A stretch of 64,000 bases of DNA from Cyathus striatus (GCA_025738555.1 JAOVFP010000003.1:6324001-6388000); one strand, 5' to 3'. Positions 33,430-46,149 are shown, counted from the first letter of the stretch. Notes: generated by a model not told the origin, from the sequence alone. Translations and numbers: made by a program.

Positions 33430-34820
33430 AGTTTCTGGCACTCTTTTATTTGGTTTTTCACATTTTATGCCTTTATATCATCTATTTCAAAAGCATGGGC
33501 ATCTCCAGTACAAGTTAAACTGTCTCATAGACAAACTTGGCAGGCATTTGTTTCTGAAAGTGTAAGACAGGTAGCAACATACAATGATAAAACACTTGTT
33601 ATAACATCTGATGAACATGATATACAAGAGTTAACTAGAAAAGCATTTGAAATACTTGGACAGGAAGGAATTATTGCATGTGCCAAAGATCATTTATATA
33701 GTGAATGTACACATGAATATAAAAGTACTCCAGATAGAATAACTGATGATACTCCAGCAGCAGTAGCTGGAATTGATGAAAATCAAACAGTTTCAATTTT
33801 ACAGGGTGAAGATGCTGATCAATCCATGAGAGAGGAAATAGAAGCTAGAGCACTTCCTTGGCAACAAATTCAACGAATCAACAGCACAACCAATAATATG
33901 GATATTGATAATGAACTGTCTAGTGAATCATCAAGTGAATCATCTAGTGAATTATCCAGTAGAGTACCAGATACAAATGAATCAAATCAAACTGAGAAAC
34001 CAATAGTAAATATGGTTGTTATGGATGAAATAATCATGGGCCCAAGACATTGTGCATATGAGAACTGTGATAACAGTTTAGAAAATGAAAAAAAGGGTGT
34101 ATTTTGTATATATCACCAAGCTATACATGGTCACTTATGTCATATGAAAACATGTAACAACCCCAAAGAACAAAATTCTAAAACATGTATTAATCATCAG
34201 TCACGATGGCACAACCATCTTGTAAGATTTGGTTGGCAAACACTTTTAGGAATAAGAAGACTTATTTGAAGAAGTGAAGAGGAACAAGTAGATTGGCTTC
34301 CTTGCATAAACTGGCAGGTGATGCCACATGATGATGCTCCTGCACCACATGAGGAGCAAAACCATTACTTTACTGCTCTTCAGTTTTACTGTATTGAGAC
34401 ACTATGTGCACCATGTGGAGCAGTCATTGCATGAATCAAGTTCACAAAATCTGAGGGACCTGGAAATATTATGAAATTTTTAGATCATGTATATCCAACT
34501 CTTGAATCTCGTCCAAGTTATGTCTGTATTGACAAAGCATGTGTAGTACTAAAGAATGCTGTACTAAATGGTGCATGGAGAATCTGGAGTCTAACAACCA
34601 GATTTATTGTTGATTCATATTATTATATTAACCACAGAACAACTGATTATACATGTCATAAATGGTGCAACCCAGCACCTTTAAATGGACCTGGACCCAA
34701 CTTGGTTGTAGTGGAAAATGATATTCATGGAAGACCACATTATAAAAGAGCCTTCAATACTCAGGTAAGAAGAAATTTATATGAATACAGAACATTATTT
34801 AATATTTGCATACAGGCTTG
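33430..34820 (+). pseudogene. CxC5-CxC6-KDZ transposase, copy B, cut by gypsy-2
   Basis: The end of the region after CxC5 (WQAFVSESV near 33540), then CxC6 (HCAYENC, FCIYH, LCHMKTC, TCINH), then the KDZ core with VCIDKAC (near 34528) and FIVDSYYYINHR (near 34608) are visible. TGAs occur at 34267-34269 and 34432-34434; the second replaces a Trp kept in copy A. An intron runs from GTAAGA (about 34765) to CAG (34815). The next exon begins GCTTG and is cut after five bases by the LTR at 34821. The N-terminal CxC5 part is missing. Confidence 0.75.
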
Positions 34821-35501
34821 TGTTGTGGTTCCTGTGAACTACAAGCATTGGTGTATTCCTGTGAATACACGTAATGTAAGTACACTTAGATAAAATAGAA
34901 ATGTACCCTCGTATCACTTGGTCTTGAGGCATGCATGGGTGAAAGAGTAAGAATAAGCATACCAAATAGTAAAGAGTCAGGTTCTCGAAGCATAGGTCAA
35001 CCAATTAGTCACGAGTGTCATGAGCTACCGCTGATTAGAATAGCAGTTGTATTCAGTAATCGATAATACAGTAATAGTATGAAGTAGTGAGTAGATAGTA
35101 CTATACTATGATACCCTTTTTAGCAACACCATGAGACTTAGCGCAAAGCCTTAAGTTGAGTTCCTGGTTCTTATAGTTGTCAAAGTGACAGAGTAATATT
35201 TGTGTGAAAAAGAGATTGATTTCAAGCTATCTACATACTTCTTATATACATGTATCTAATATTGTATCTAGAAGCTTCTGTTCTTTAGTTTAGATGACTC
35301 AAGAATCTACCAAGTACTTCTACTTCTTTCTATCGGTCTCAGCCTTATATTGTAAACTTCACATGATATTGAGCAGCACTGCTGTGAAATGATGTACAAG
35401 GTGGATATAGAATAAGGAGAGAGAGAGAGAGAAGAAGAGAAAGAGGGCGAGTATTTATGTAAAGACCTCTACAGATAGTTGAATATTCAATATCCCTAAC
35501 A
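34821..35501 (-). repeat. 3' LTR and polypurine tract of gypsy-2
   Basis: In element orientation the LTR begins TGTTAGGGATATTG (ending at 35501) and ends CCACAACA (34821). The internal side is a G8 tract, GGGGGGGGCA, directly before TGTTAGG: a textbook polypurine primer position. A second LTR was not found. Confidence 0.75.
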
Positions 35502-35536
35502 TGCCCCCCCCTGAGTACGAGTCCCGATATAGACCT

Positions 35537-36424
35537 CTATTCATCTTTGTCACTGTAGCCTTCAAAGTACTTATCCCAAGACATAGTAATCAGAACCTGC
35601 GGAACCTCCATGTCTCCCATATACCCTAAATTGTGGAGATCATCCAATTTCCAAGGGTTGAATCCAGGATGATAATGAGTGTAAGAAGATGCGACGGGGT
35701 GTAGAATAACATCAGTGCTGGTGTCATGGTCAGTGATGCGAAGACAAGAGAAGCTTTCACCAAGTGCATCACGGGGAATAATGGGGTTGGTGGAAATATA
35801 TGAGTTTGCTTGAATATTCCAAACCCATCCGTGAGCATGGTCAGCTCTTGCAGCATGATCTTGAGCATCTGCAATCCAGATAGCAGCTATTTTAGAAGAT
35901 TGTTAGTATTGTGCTTGAGTTAATTTGAATAAAACTAACTGCTTATCAATAGTGATTAATGAAGAAGAGTGGGTTGTCGACATGCAAGGATAAAACATCA
36001 AGGACAGCAGGCCTGGATAGGCCAAGGGAATCAAACATATAGAGAGGAATGATACAGGTATAAATTTCGAGAGGATTCACATCACAAGCATTCGGAAGAG
36101 GCAGAGCTGCATCAAGAATTGCTCTCACCATGGTTCAAAGTGTTGTCCAAAGAGACTGGAAAATATGACTGTTAATGACGAACCCCTGAATAGTGCCAGG
36201 TGTAGTGAGGGAGGGAATTCCTAGAAGGAGAGATAAGATGGATGCAAAAGAGAATGATAGAATGCATAATGTTTGCTAACCATGAATGTCCTCACTGGTT
36301 AAATGATATCCAAAGGGGCTGAAAGCCCATACTGTGGCAGTTGTTAATGCAATGAGATGAGACATAGGATCTTGAGGAGATGTATGAGGAGTAACAGAAG
36401 TGGGAATGATGGCAGAATGAGTCA
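35537..36424 (-). pseudogene. Accessory gene between integrase and 3' LTR of gypsy-2
   Basis: The start at 36422-36424 (MTHSAIIPTS) opens an exon to about 36280. An intron (GTTAGC...CTAG, about 36221-36280) follows. Exon 2 reads GIPSLTTPGTIQGF, crosses a TGA (near 36134), continues through RAILDAALPLPNACDVN and meets stops near 35945. A second intron probably ends at AAATAG (about 35888). The last exon is open for about 117 codons to TAG at 35537-35539, with WIADAQDHAARADHAHG and SWDKYF. Tryptophan, histidine and aspartate are common. No family is recognised. It is not gag, pol or env-like. Confidence 0.5.
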
Positions 36425-36500
36425 TAATTTGAATGAAATAGAGAGGAAGGAGCAAATGATAGTTCAAGAGAACTGATGATAGTCAAAATTTTGTGTGGTC

Positions 36501-38151
36501 TTATATATGTTTTTCCTTCCTCAGTGTTTCCTTTTCTGCTCGTTGTTTTTCCATCCATTTTCGGAGAATGTCTGGAGCGTTTTTCAAGCCCATCTTAGAT
36601 ATCCATTCATCTTCCTCTGGTGGATATCCTTTGTACCACACTCGGTAAATTGGTACCTTGCAGCCTCTCCTCCCTGCCTTCCATTTTTCTTCGATAATTG
36701 TTTCAATTTCAGCCTCTGGTAGCTCATCAAAATTGTCTCGGTCCAGTGGTAGCTCCAGCCATTCCCCAAATTGCACTGGCGATTTCTGATAACTTTCCAA
36801 ATGCTCTATGTTCAATATGGGGTTAATTTTATATGATTCTGGCATGTGTAATTGATATGTTACTGGACTTAACTTCTGCAGTATTTGAAATGGTCCGTCA
36901 TATCTATTCGCAAATTTCACTCCCTTACCCTTTAGCATATCCAGAGATTTCTTATTGATAACAACAAGGTCACCTTCATTTAATTCCCATATTTTCCTTC
37001 CATTGTTATAACTTTTTTGCTGTGCGATCTGGCCTATCAGCAACATGTCTTGTGCCTCATGGCGTGCAGACTCAAATCCTTCAACCATTTCTTGGGCTAT
37101 TGCGTCAATTGAGGACTGTGGTCTAGGCACACTTTCCTGTTGATGGATCAAGCTTGTTGTGGTAGTAGGGTGGAAGTAATATAGTAAATATGCAGGAGAA
37201 AATCCTGTGGCCATATGAGGATTAGTATTGTATGCAAGTGTCAGCAGATCAAGTAGATCTGACTCTCCATCTTGTGTCTCTGTCTGAAATAATTTGGTGG
37301 GGAATTCCATATTTTGAAATGATGTGGTGGAAGAATAGCCTTGCTGTCTTGACTTCATCAACTTTTATTGTAGTTGGAATAAAAATTCCAAATTTAGTTA
37401 ATTTATCGACGATCACTAGAACATTGTTGTAACTGTTAGATTGTGGCAAATTAGGAATAAAATCCATTGATACTGTTTTGAAGGGTTGAGTGGGAATGGG
37501 GATTGGATTCAACAATCCTACAGGTCCATGCCTTCAAGGTTTAGTTTTCTGACATATGTCACATGTTGTGACAAACCATTTGATGTCTCAAGACATTCTA
37601 GGCCAGTAATAAATCGAGCTGATTCGGTTGTAAGTCTTGTAATATCCACTATGAGCTGCCTCAGATATACTAGTATGAGCATTGTTCATTAACTCATTGC
37701 AAAGTGATCTAGGAACACATAACCGATTGTTACCATAATTGTCTTCAAAATACAGCATCCCATCGTCTGCATAGTGATAAGGAAGAGTGACTTGATTATT
37801 CTTTATTGAAGTTAGTATTTCATTAAACATTGGATCATCATGATAAGCCTGTATCCAACATTTACACTCATCTTCAAATATACTTACCAGAATGCTGTAA
37901 GCTTGTACACTGTCTTGAAGAATGTCAACCTCTATATCGTCAGTAATAGAAATTGTAATATGATTACTTACAACTATAGGTGGCTTATCATTTGATATTT
38001 GTACAAATTTTGAGGCTACACTGAGTAATTTGTCTTCAAAGCATGGGCCCAGCTCTTCAAACATGTTTCGTAATGGATCTTCATTTGTTTTCAAAGTGAG
38101 ACTTTCAGAGTTACCATTCTCTGGGCTCATCTGTGAAGGAACATTATGCAT
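36501..38151 (-). pseudogene. gypsy-2 integrase and chromodomain
   Basis: The zinc-binding part ends in the C..C pair CDICQK (near 37550). The core keeps two aspartates (VSMDFIPN near 37470; ISDRDTRW near 37270). Directly after DTRW the frame changes and the sequence jumps to DLLTLAYNTNPHMATGF, so about 60 residues including the third catalytic residue (Glu) are deleted. The C-terminal part (GDLVVINK, RYDGPFQIL) leads to a chromodomain (YRVWYKGYPPEEDEWI, near 36620), which in related elements binds methylated histone H3. Confidence 0.8.
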
Positions 38152-38253
38152 AAGTCTGGAAAGAGGATCAATATTTGAATGTACTCTACCTGCCCTATGA
38201 ACAATTTTCAGATTTGGAAAAGCTGAAAATACTAGTCCTCAAGTAAGCAGTCG

Positions 38254-40851
38254 TCAATTTACATTTTGAAATGTTCTTGACCATGTAAGTGCCACATGAT
38301 CAGTAATAGCTAATATGTTTTCTCCTTCAATGTATGGCTGAAATTTTATAAGACCTTCCTTTAGTGCTAGTGCCTCACATTCTGTTGGGGAGTAATTCCA
38401 TTCAGCCGGTTGTAAAACTCTTGACCAATAGACAACTACACATTCAATATGAACAGTAGTATCATCAAAATCTTCACCCCAAGTTCCTCTATCAGGTATA
38501 TCTGTTATATTAGCATCTTTAACTAGGTGAATAACGAGATCAGGAATTGCTTCACCATTCTGAAATGCTTTTTCAAGCCTCTTGTAAGTCTTTGTACCTT
38601 GTAAATTGCATATTTTTATAGGCTGAACCTGTTGTAAGATAGCTGCCAAGGCGTAGTCACATGCATCTGAGTATATGCAATATGGCAATCCTGGCATTGC
38701 ATGAGCTCTAACTGGTGCATTAGTTAAAACCATCTTACATAATTTGAATGCTTCCCTTTCTATATCACTCCAGTGCCATTTGTTGGTTCCTTTTAATAGC
38801 TGGAATAATGGGTGAGCGATCCATGCATAGAAAGGTAGGTAGCTTGCAAAGTAGACCATTATTCCCAAGAATATCTGTAGTTCATGCTTGTTAGTTGGCT
38901 CTTTTAAGTCTAATATCACATTTACCTTTTCTTGATGAGTGGAGAGTCCTAGTTATGATACCTTTTGGCCTAGAAGGAGTAAGGATGAGAATCCAAAGTG
39001 ACACTTTGATGGTGATAGAGTAATCATTGCTTCTGAAATTGATGATAGTACAGCATTGATATGTTTGAGATGATCCTCAAAGCTATACGAGAAAATGACA
39101 ATATCGTCAATGTATACAAGCGCAAAGATCCATAGAAATGGAGCAAGTACCTTTTGCATTACATGTTGAAAGACTGCTGGTCCATTTTGGTAACCAAAGG
39201 GTATCCTTCTAAATTGGAAAAGACCTCTGTGAGTTTGAAAAGCCAATTTTTCTTGATCTGTTTCAGCTACATTCAACTGAGTAAATCCTGAGAGTGCATC
39301 CAATGTTGATAAATACTGACTACCTGAAAGGCTTTGTAATATCTCCTTTTGTCAAGGTAATGGGAATTCATCAGGTATGACCTTCTCATTCAATTGTTGT
39401 AAATCAATAACCATGCAAGGTTTCGAATTTCGGTATACAATGAACACTGGTGCTGCTCAAGGGCTCTTGGAAGGTTCTATAACTCCAAGACTCAACCAGG
39501 AATCCATCTGTTTGTCAATAACTTCTCATTTAGCAGGAGAAGCAGAAAATGGTGGAATTGAGATTGGTCTTACATTTGGAACCATAGGTATTGTTACATT
39601 CTCATCATAATTTCCCAGTTTACCATTTAAACTAAATGCTGCTTTATTTTTAAGAATGACACTTTGCAACTGTTCTATCTGTGTCTTATTAAGGTCCTTG
39701 GAAATATCAATAGAGGTAAGTAGTTCTCTGTCATTGATATCTTCAGGTGGAATTTCTGATGTTTTAGGACCACCTTGCAAAGAAGGCTCTTCCTCAGATA
39801 CATTATTTCTAGATATTTCTTTCTCTAGTCGTTTGCTTTTTGTAGTGAAAGAGGAATTATTGCCTACTAAAGTTCGTAGCAAAGCTGCTTGCGCCTGAAA
39901 ATGATTTAGCTCTTGCCTGCTCAAGTTGTCTTCCTTTTTTAGCAAAGTATTCAGATCTCTACCAGTCCCAAGAGATTGTCCAGATGAGATTGTAACTGAG
40001 TGTTTAGAAAAATTGGATACATAGACATAAGGAAAGTTGCTGTCTATTAACATATCAGAAGTACCATATAGATCTTCCAACTCTTTATTTGTACTCAGCT
40101 TTTTCTCTATATATAGTACATTATGACTAGGAAAATTTGCACTAATCTTAACTAGTTTGGATGATTCAGCAGGAATTGAAACTTGAAATTGAGATCGAAC
40201 AGTATCATCATTGAGTCGCTAACTAGTACATATATTTCTATTTCGTTTATTTTGGTGAGCCTTTGCCTTGATAGCTCAGTTATGTACATCACTAGTCTGA
40301 CTAATTACCTAGAAGGCATGGCCATTGTTATCTGTAAATGGTGTACCAGATAATGAGTTGTAGCTTTGCATGCGACATCCTGAGTCTCCGAATTGTACGT
40401 ATGTCTCCTGTGGTTCTCATATCATTGAAATGGAGTACTAGTCAGTGAAGTCATTTCCAAAAATGAAATCTGCTGACATCCCTTTGACAACATAGGCCTC
40501 TACACTCAATTTTACAGCTTCTTGATCAGAATCGAAATAAAGGTCGATGTTGGTATAACCTGAGATTACTGCACTACCTGTAACTTGAACCAATTTGATG
40601 TGCTGACCTGTGTGAATCTTAGAGGCTTTGGTTAACTGAGCTATAACCTTCTCAGAAATGAGAGTAATGTCTGATCCCAAGTCCATGATGATTGAAATAG
40701 GTTTTGAATTTGGATCATTTATTTTGACCTTCACTTTGGTTGCTCTTGCACCCAAGAAGGAACATCTGGGAGGTCTAGACATGTGCCAAGTTAGTTCAAT
40801 CAAATTGGAAGAATCTGTGGAAGTGTGAAAGGATTTGGATGTATTAACCAT
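38254..40851 (-). pseudogene. gypsy-2 protease, reverse transcriptase and RNase H
   Basis: The protease region (40438-40851) reads IIMDLGSDITLIS; the usual Asp-Ser-Gly is Asp-Leu-Gly, a TCG-to-TTG type change. A linker follows (39526-40080). RT starts near 39460 and keeps the catalytic box LVYIDDIVIF (near 39110), FGYQNGPAVFQ and LDALSGFTQLNV. RNase H is seen in YCIYSDACDYALAA (near 38680) and ITDHVALTW (near 38290). Interruptions include TGA near 39535, 39452, 39350 and 38954. RT motifs are better preserved than in gypsy-1. Confidence 0.8.
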
Positions 40852-41038
40852 GTCTCTAGATAGCTTTCTTTATTGCCTTCTGTTATTATATTTTGTGTAT
40901 CTAATGCAGAATAATTGTTAGTTTCTGAATAGGAGAAAGCTTGAATATTAGTTTTTATACTTGGTGTTTCAGTTGAAGTTCTATAAGAGTTAATGGTACT
41001 TACCCCCCCCAGACATGCATTATCTTTTGGGTCTGAAT

Positions 41039-43309
41039 TTAGAGGGACTTGTGAAAATCCTCTTCACTATCAGAATACATTTCATAGTATAATGAATTAT
41101 ATTCTTCCTGCACTACTAAGTCTTCATCACTAATGCTAACAGCATTTATGCATGCAAACTTCTCACCTTTTATAGCATATTTACATTCCCTATCCCAGTG
41201 CTTTGTACTACCGCAATGATGACAAGGTTGAGCCTTATTTTGCCCTGGTGTTCCCCTAGGTAATTTGGAGATATTGCTATCGTCCTTAGGAAATTGCAGT
41301 TTAGATGTTCCATTTGACCATCCTACCAAGTTGGTCCTGGCGTTATGATAGTTAGAGAATGGATTACATGGTGATGATGATATAGAGGAGTCTCTATTAA
41401 AATTATATGTACCAATATTTTGATTTCTCATATCCATTTCCATGAGTGTGTCTTCATGAAACCTGATAGCCTTCTGGAATTCTTTGAGATGAGCATACAA
41501 GTGTGGAGTTAGGACATTATACTATTGCTTAGGTGCCCCATCCATTACTTCAGATATAACTTGTCGATCTGAATAGCTGTAAACAAAACCAATAAGATCA
41601 TACTTACAAACAAAATATTCACTAGGTGTCTCTCTTGTATGACCTTGTTCTCTGTAGTGAGCCTTGTTAGCTTTTACCTTCATTTTCTCATAGTAATTTC
41701 GATCCATATAATAGTCACCAATAGCCTCTCACAGAGTTGTCCAGCTCTGTTCAATTTCAGCTTGGTACTCAGATAATTGACTGTAATACCATGTTTCTGC
41801 ACTGCCAGTCAAATGAGCTGGAACCAATACACCTAGCTGACGTTCGATAGTCTGGGAACATTCGCTTAGACGGTTTAATTTAATTAACCATCAGTGCAAA
41901 TTGTCGGTATTCCCATCCCAAGTGAGTATTATCTCAGGTTTCAACTTGTAATCAAACTGAGGCTCACGGTTTAATTCAAATATTGGTTCATTTTGTCACG
42001 AATGCCCTGGATCATTATTCCCCTTGTGTAGGTTAGGCCACTGTGGTGGCTTACCTGACGGAATCTTCAGATTATGGTGATTATCCTTTCCAGATCTTTC
42101 ATCATTATTGTCCGATGGATTGGGATCAGGGTTCGGCTCTGAGTTGTTAGCGGTACATTGTAAGCTCGGGGTTTTGACCAGATTTTTGGCGGTATTGTGA
42201 ATGCTGCAAAAGGTATTGTTTATAGAAGGGGTTTCTGGTACAGGTTCTCGACTGAATAATCTCTGTATACCACTAGCATGCATGTAGTCTGTGATCTTCC
42301 TATATGATAGTGAACCTTCCCCTAATGCTGGTGCATTCTTAGTGTTTGAAGGCTTCTTAGTACTACCCATAAGATATGACGATATACTATAATCTGGCAA
42401 TGTTAGCAAAGGTAAATCATTCTTAGTTGGCCCAGTAACAATGCTAGGAGCCTCCTTTCGAGTTGACAAAGTCATAGATATTACCTCTCTTTGATCAGAA
42501 AACTTATAATTACTTCCGAGAAGTAATAGAAGATCTTCCACTTCCTTTCTAAAACAGGTGGCCATTATTTCGAAGTTGTCTGCTACATAGAATAGATCAA
42601 TGTTACCTTTTTTACCCCATGTTGGAAGTTCAGGTGGACCTATGCCAACACAGAATAGAGTTCTTTGTGCCTCCATAGTCTGACGATCTAGAGCATTTAT
42701 TAAAGCCTGAAAGTATTCTTGTTTAAGAGAGTAGCCTTCCAGTGCACCATCTGTTGATACGAACCTTCAAGGATAGTCGAACATCCTCTGCAGCATATCT
42801 AATTCATTCCTGAAGCCTTGTCTCATTTGACATGATAGGAAAATACCTGAGGTATTGCTTAAATTCCTATTTAACACACTTTCTCCTAACTGTAAAGCTT
42901 TTACACAACACTTGTGAAAAGTTGTATGTTCCTTCAGAACATCAGCGGCATTCCATGCAGCTGGAAAGTTCTTGACTACTTCTTCAATTGTCCCATCATA
43001 TGATGTGTCGATTAGAATGTCTACAAAGTGAAAGAGATCTGGCCATTGATCTTGAGAGAAGTCTCTGTCTCCATCATTGTCGTCTAGGTCTGCAGGATTT
43101 GTGCGTGGAGATGCTCCCTTGGTGGAGTAATAGTCCTTATCTGTTGCATCTGAGTTGTCCCGTGGTCAGTTCCCATGATGCTCAGAATCTCAAGTTGGTT
43201 TTTTAAGCTTTGACAAGGCATTGTAATTTGAAGGATCATCACTTACTCCAGCTTTATTTGAATTTTGAGTATTTCCCCCAGTAGGCTTACCAATGGGAGG
43301 TTCAGACAT
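41039..43309 (-). pseudogene. gypsy-2 5' ORF and gag
   Basis: The start at 43307-43309 (MSEPPIGKPTGGN) opens a long frame with TGA and TAG stops. It passes through an N-terminal region (226 open codons at 41996-42676) into a capsid-like part (LTGSAETWYYSQL near 41820; TPSEYFVCKYDLI near 41610). It ends with a CCHC zinc knuckle, CHHCGSTKHWDREC (near 41185-41225). The stop at 41522 is TAG, unlike the TGA seen at most breaks. 43310-43862 is the leader and holds no gene. Confidence 0.7.
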
Positions 43310-43862
43310 GGTAATTGAATATATTTCGATAAGTGATCAAACTGGTGGATTGATGTGATAAGATAACTGATAAACCGATTACTGAGAAGATGTAATGGAT
43401 AAAATGGAATATCTTTTCTGATTGATAATGATTTATTGACGAGCGATTGTTGGAATCGGCATTTGTGGGATTGAAACTATTGGATCTTAATGCAAATCTG
43501 CCAAAGCACGAAACACGAGTCTGTGAAACCAGAATATACCAGATGTTGCATGTTGGTTGTATGACTAGAATATACTAAAGGAGTCGCGAGAAGTTGGAGT
43601 CGATATCTAAGAGTGATTTGGGATACGTAAATAGTATGATAGGAATTGTTAATGGTCTGTGTATTACAGAAATAAATTAGCACTGAAAAAACAAAACAAA
43701 ACAAAATATAAAAACATTAACAAAGTAATACATGAGATGTGTGTAAGAATACTGGTGTAAGTGAGAAATGAGTGATCTCTGATTAGATTCATGAGAGTAC
43801 TTATAATCTATTAAAACAATGTAGCAATTGAATAATTGGACAATATAACAATGAGGCAATAC

Positions 43863-44560
43863 TTCAATTCAGCTCTTCTATTATAAGAACTTCTGACTTT
43901 TTATTAGGTTGTTTTCCCACTTCTCTCTTTTATTCACATTTAGCATTCTTATTGCTATACTCACTTCTGCTGTTCTTTTTGATATCTATGAGATTATTAC
44001 TCAGGAAATCATTTCTGATCCATCTCAATTCAGCATCATGGAAAGTCAACTTCCATGCTTTGACATCATTTACTACAAGAATCATCATCTTAGAATTTCT
44101 GACCAACTTATCCAGCATGTCAATTACAACAAGTGAGAGCTGGTACCAGCTGAAGAAGTTTTTGTGAGAGATATGGAGTTTAAACAGTGGTATGCCATGT
44201 GGTTGAATGACAAGTGTATCAGTTGACTTTTTTATATTGAATCTGCCACCCAGTGCCCTGAACCAGCACACATCTAACCGCTCACTCTCCCTGTGACTCA
44301 AGCTTTATCCTTTCTCTTAGTCTTGCAAGCTCCTCATGTGGATCGCACTTTGAGAGGTTTCTTGTTAGACATTTGGTTAAGTCTTTTCTTTTTCTTACTT
44401 TTAGTATTTATTACTAATTTATTTTAATTTATTTTCATAAAAATTCATTCTGTAAGTTACATTTAAGTATATCTTTATATTATCATACCTAATTATTAAT
44501 TTTTTTAATTATCTTATTTATTCAATGTAAATTAGTTATTATGAATTTGTCATTTGTGAT
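43863..44560 (+). pseudogene. Repeated gene family R, part C (copy 2)
   Basis: Begins with the conserved block CTTCAATTCAGCTCTTCTATTATAAGAACTTCTGA and reads SILIAILTSAVLFDIYEIIT and MESQLPCFDI. TGA stops are at 44134 and about 44224. It is followed by the same AT-rich trailer (ATGTAAATTAGTTATTATGAATT) and gypsy-1 tail as in copy 1. Confidence 0.55.
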
Positions 44561-44576
44561 CATATTTCATTATAAA

Positions 44577-44652
44577 TTATTGAGTTCATCTTCAGAAGGC
44601 AATGAAATATATTCATTTATTTCATTCTCTATTACATTATCAGTATAAGTCA
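44577..44652 (-). mobile_element. Fragment of gypsy-1 3' end
   Basis: Matches 10457-10530 (GTTCATCTTCAGAAGGCAATGAAATATATTCATTTATTTC), covering the last codons of the polyprotein. Similarity stops at about 44652. Confidence 0.7.
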
Positions 44653-44789
44653 TCATACAGGTTTATTAGGAGGAGTGCAAGGATATGCATACATTACATT
44701 CTATCCTGATGCAGAAATCAAATGACAAGCTGGACTGTGAAAACTCCAGCTTCCCTGTGATTGAGATAAGCAATGACATGCTGGGAAAC

Positions 44790-45090
44790 TAAGCTGTACC
44801 TAGACTCTATTGTTACAGTTGTAACATGTTTCCCATAGTTATCATACTTGTCACACATGTGTGAAAGTGTGACATGTGTGACAAGCATAGGAAAAGTGTG
44901 ATATATTGGAAAAAGTGTGGCAAGTATGATGATTATAATATGTGACAGTTTTCCAAATATGTCACATTTTTCCCACGCTTGTCACACATGTCATGTTTTT
45001 TCAACATTTTCCAATATATCATGCTTTTTCCAATATTTTCCAATATGTCACACTTTTTCCAATATTTTCCAACATGTCATGCTTTTTCCA
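44790..45090. repeat. Word array (TGTGACATGTTGGAAAA words), copy 2
   Basis: The core AGCTGTACCTAGACTCTATTG is followed by words such as AAGTGTGACATGTGTGACAAG and TTTTTCCAACATGTCAC, like 17010-17250. Confidence 0.6.
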
Positions 45091-45099
45091 ACATGTCAC

Positions 45100-45196
45100 A
45101 TGGAGTTAGGTGAGAGTCAGATAAGAGTCAGGTAAGAATCCAAGCTAAGCCCAATACCAATTTCAGGTCTCAACTGACTCTAATAACACTCTCAGT
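45100..45196. repeat. Word array (GAGTCAGGTGAG words), left of element III
   Basis: Words GTGAGAGTCAG, AGAGTCAGGTAAG and CAACTGACTC end in CTCTCAGT (45189-45196), the left target duplication of element III. The same words continue at 53287-53380, so element III split this array. Confidence 0.65.
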
Positions 45197-45215
45197 CAGT
45201 ACTTATCCCTCCCCC

Positions 45216-45297
45216 ACCCTTTCATCTAAACTTCATGTGAATTTCACCAAATTTTGGTGATTTTGGATCTAGAATGTTCCAAAATCACCAAAATTTG
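45216..45297. repeat. Left word array of element III, outer part
   Basis: ATGTGAATTTCACCAAA words end at the duplication AAAATTTG (45290-45297), where d1 inserted. The array resumes at 46434. Confidence 0.65.
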
Positions 45298-45559
45298 TAG
45301 TACTTTACACTTCCCCTCCCCTTCACCATGAATTCATGTGAATTTCACCAAAAGTTCACATATTCACATGAAATTCACATGAAATTCACCTGAAATTACA
45401 TGAACTTCATGTGATTTGAAATATTTTCTAAAAAGCATAGGTTCATGAACTTTCATGTATTTTAGATGAAATTAAAGTGAAAATATAGTGAAATTCATTT
45501 AAAAACATGGAGAAAATGAATTTATTTTTTTGATCATGTGACTAATTTACATATTACAA

Positions 45560-46020
45560 AGCAAAAATAGTATTACATAATGTCCCCCAATTTCCTGCCC
45601 TTACATTCAATGTCCCATCCCCTGCTTTCCCACACCTCCCACCCTCCGCTCACCATGCACCTCATTCCGCTCATTATTCTGCCCCATTCCACTTGCTATC
45701 TCCACCCCTCCACTCACTGTATGGCCCATCCCACTTGTTATCCTGCCCCTCCACTCGTTGTGTGCCCTAACGCACTCGCTATCCTGCCCTTCCCGCCATA
45801 CGTGCTTGTCATCCCGCCCTTCCCACCCCACCATCCCGCCTCTCACTCTTGCTGTGTGTCTCCTGCTTTCCTGCACTCTCGTTGTTACTGTATTTGTTCT
45901 TGATGGAGAAAGAGAAGGGAGGGAGTGAAATAGAGGGTGGAAGGATGAAGAAGTGGAAGAGATAAAGGAGGGAGAGGGGAGAGGGAGGGGGGAAAGAAGT
46001 GAATAATGGTGATGTGGCAA
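45560..46020. repeat. GC-rich block of d1
   Basis: Pyrimidine-rich units CCACTCGCTATCCTGCCCYTCC repeat at 45600-45860, followed by a GA-rich stretch (45900-46000). ORFs across it are low-complexity readings. Confidence 0.6.
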
Positions 46021-46149
46021 GAAGCAAGAATCAACAATGGTGCAATGTGTTTTTGTCATGTGATATTTCAATCATGTGACAATATATTAGAAAGCGGAGG
46101 GTTGATAGGGGTATATAGTGTGGGAAATAACTTTTTTATGCAAGTTTTT

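Larger units (their letters stand above)
34821..43862 (-). mobile_element. Ty3/gypsy chromovirus gypsy-2 (one LTR left)
   Basis: On the minus strand: a 5' ORF, gag, protease, RT/RNase H, integrase with chromodomain, an accessory gene, a polypurine tract (35502-35514) and a 681-bp 3' LTR. The element entered the last exon of KDZ copy B; GCTTG (34816-34820) would be its target repeat. The 5' LTR is missing: at 43863 the sequence changes abruptly to family R. Stops and an integrase deletion make it inactive. Confidence 0.85.

Noticed and set aside
35502..35514. KDZ-type C-run terminus at the G8/C8 tract
   Set aside because: It stands directly inside the gypsy-2 3' LTR and is a polypurine tract; no CTTTA core.
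45580..46071. ORFs across the pyrimidine-rich block of d1
   Set aside because: Low-complexity His/Pro/Cys readings; the block is a minisatellite shared in position with other elements.
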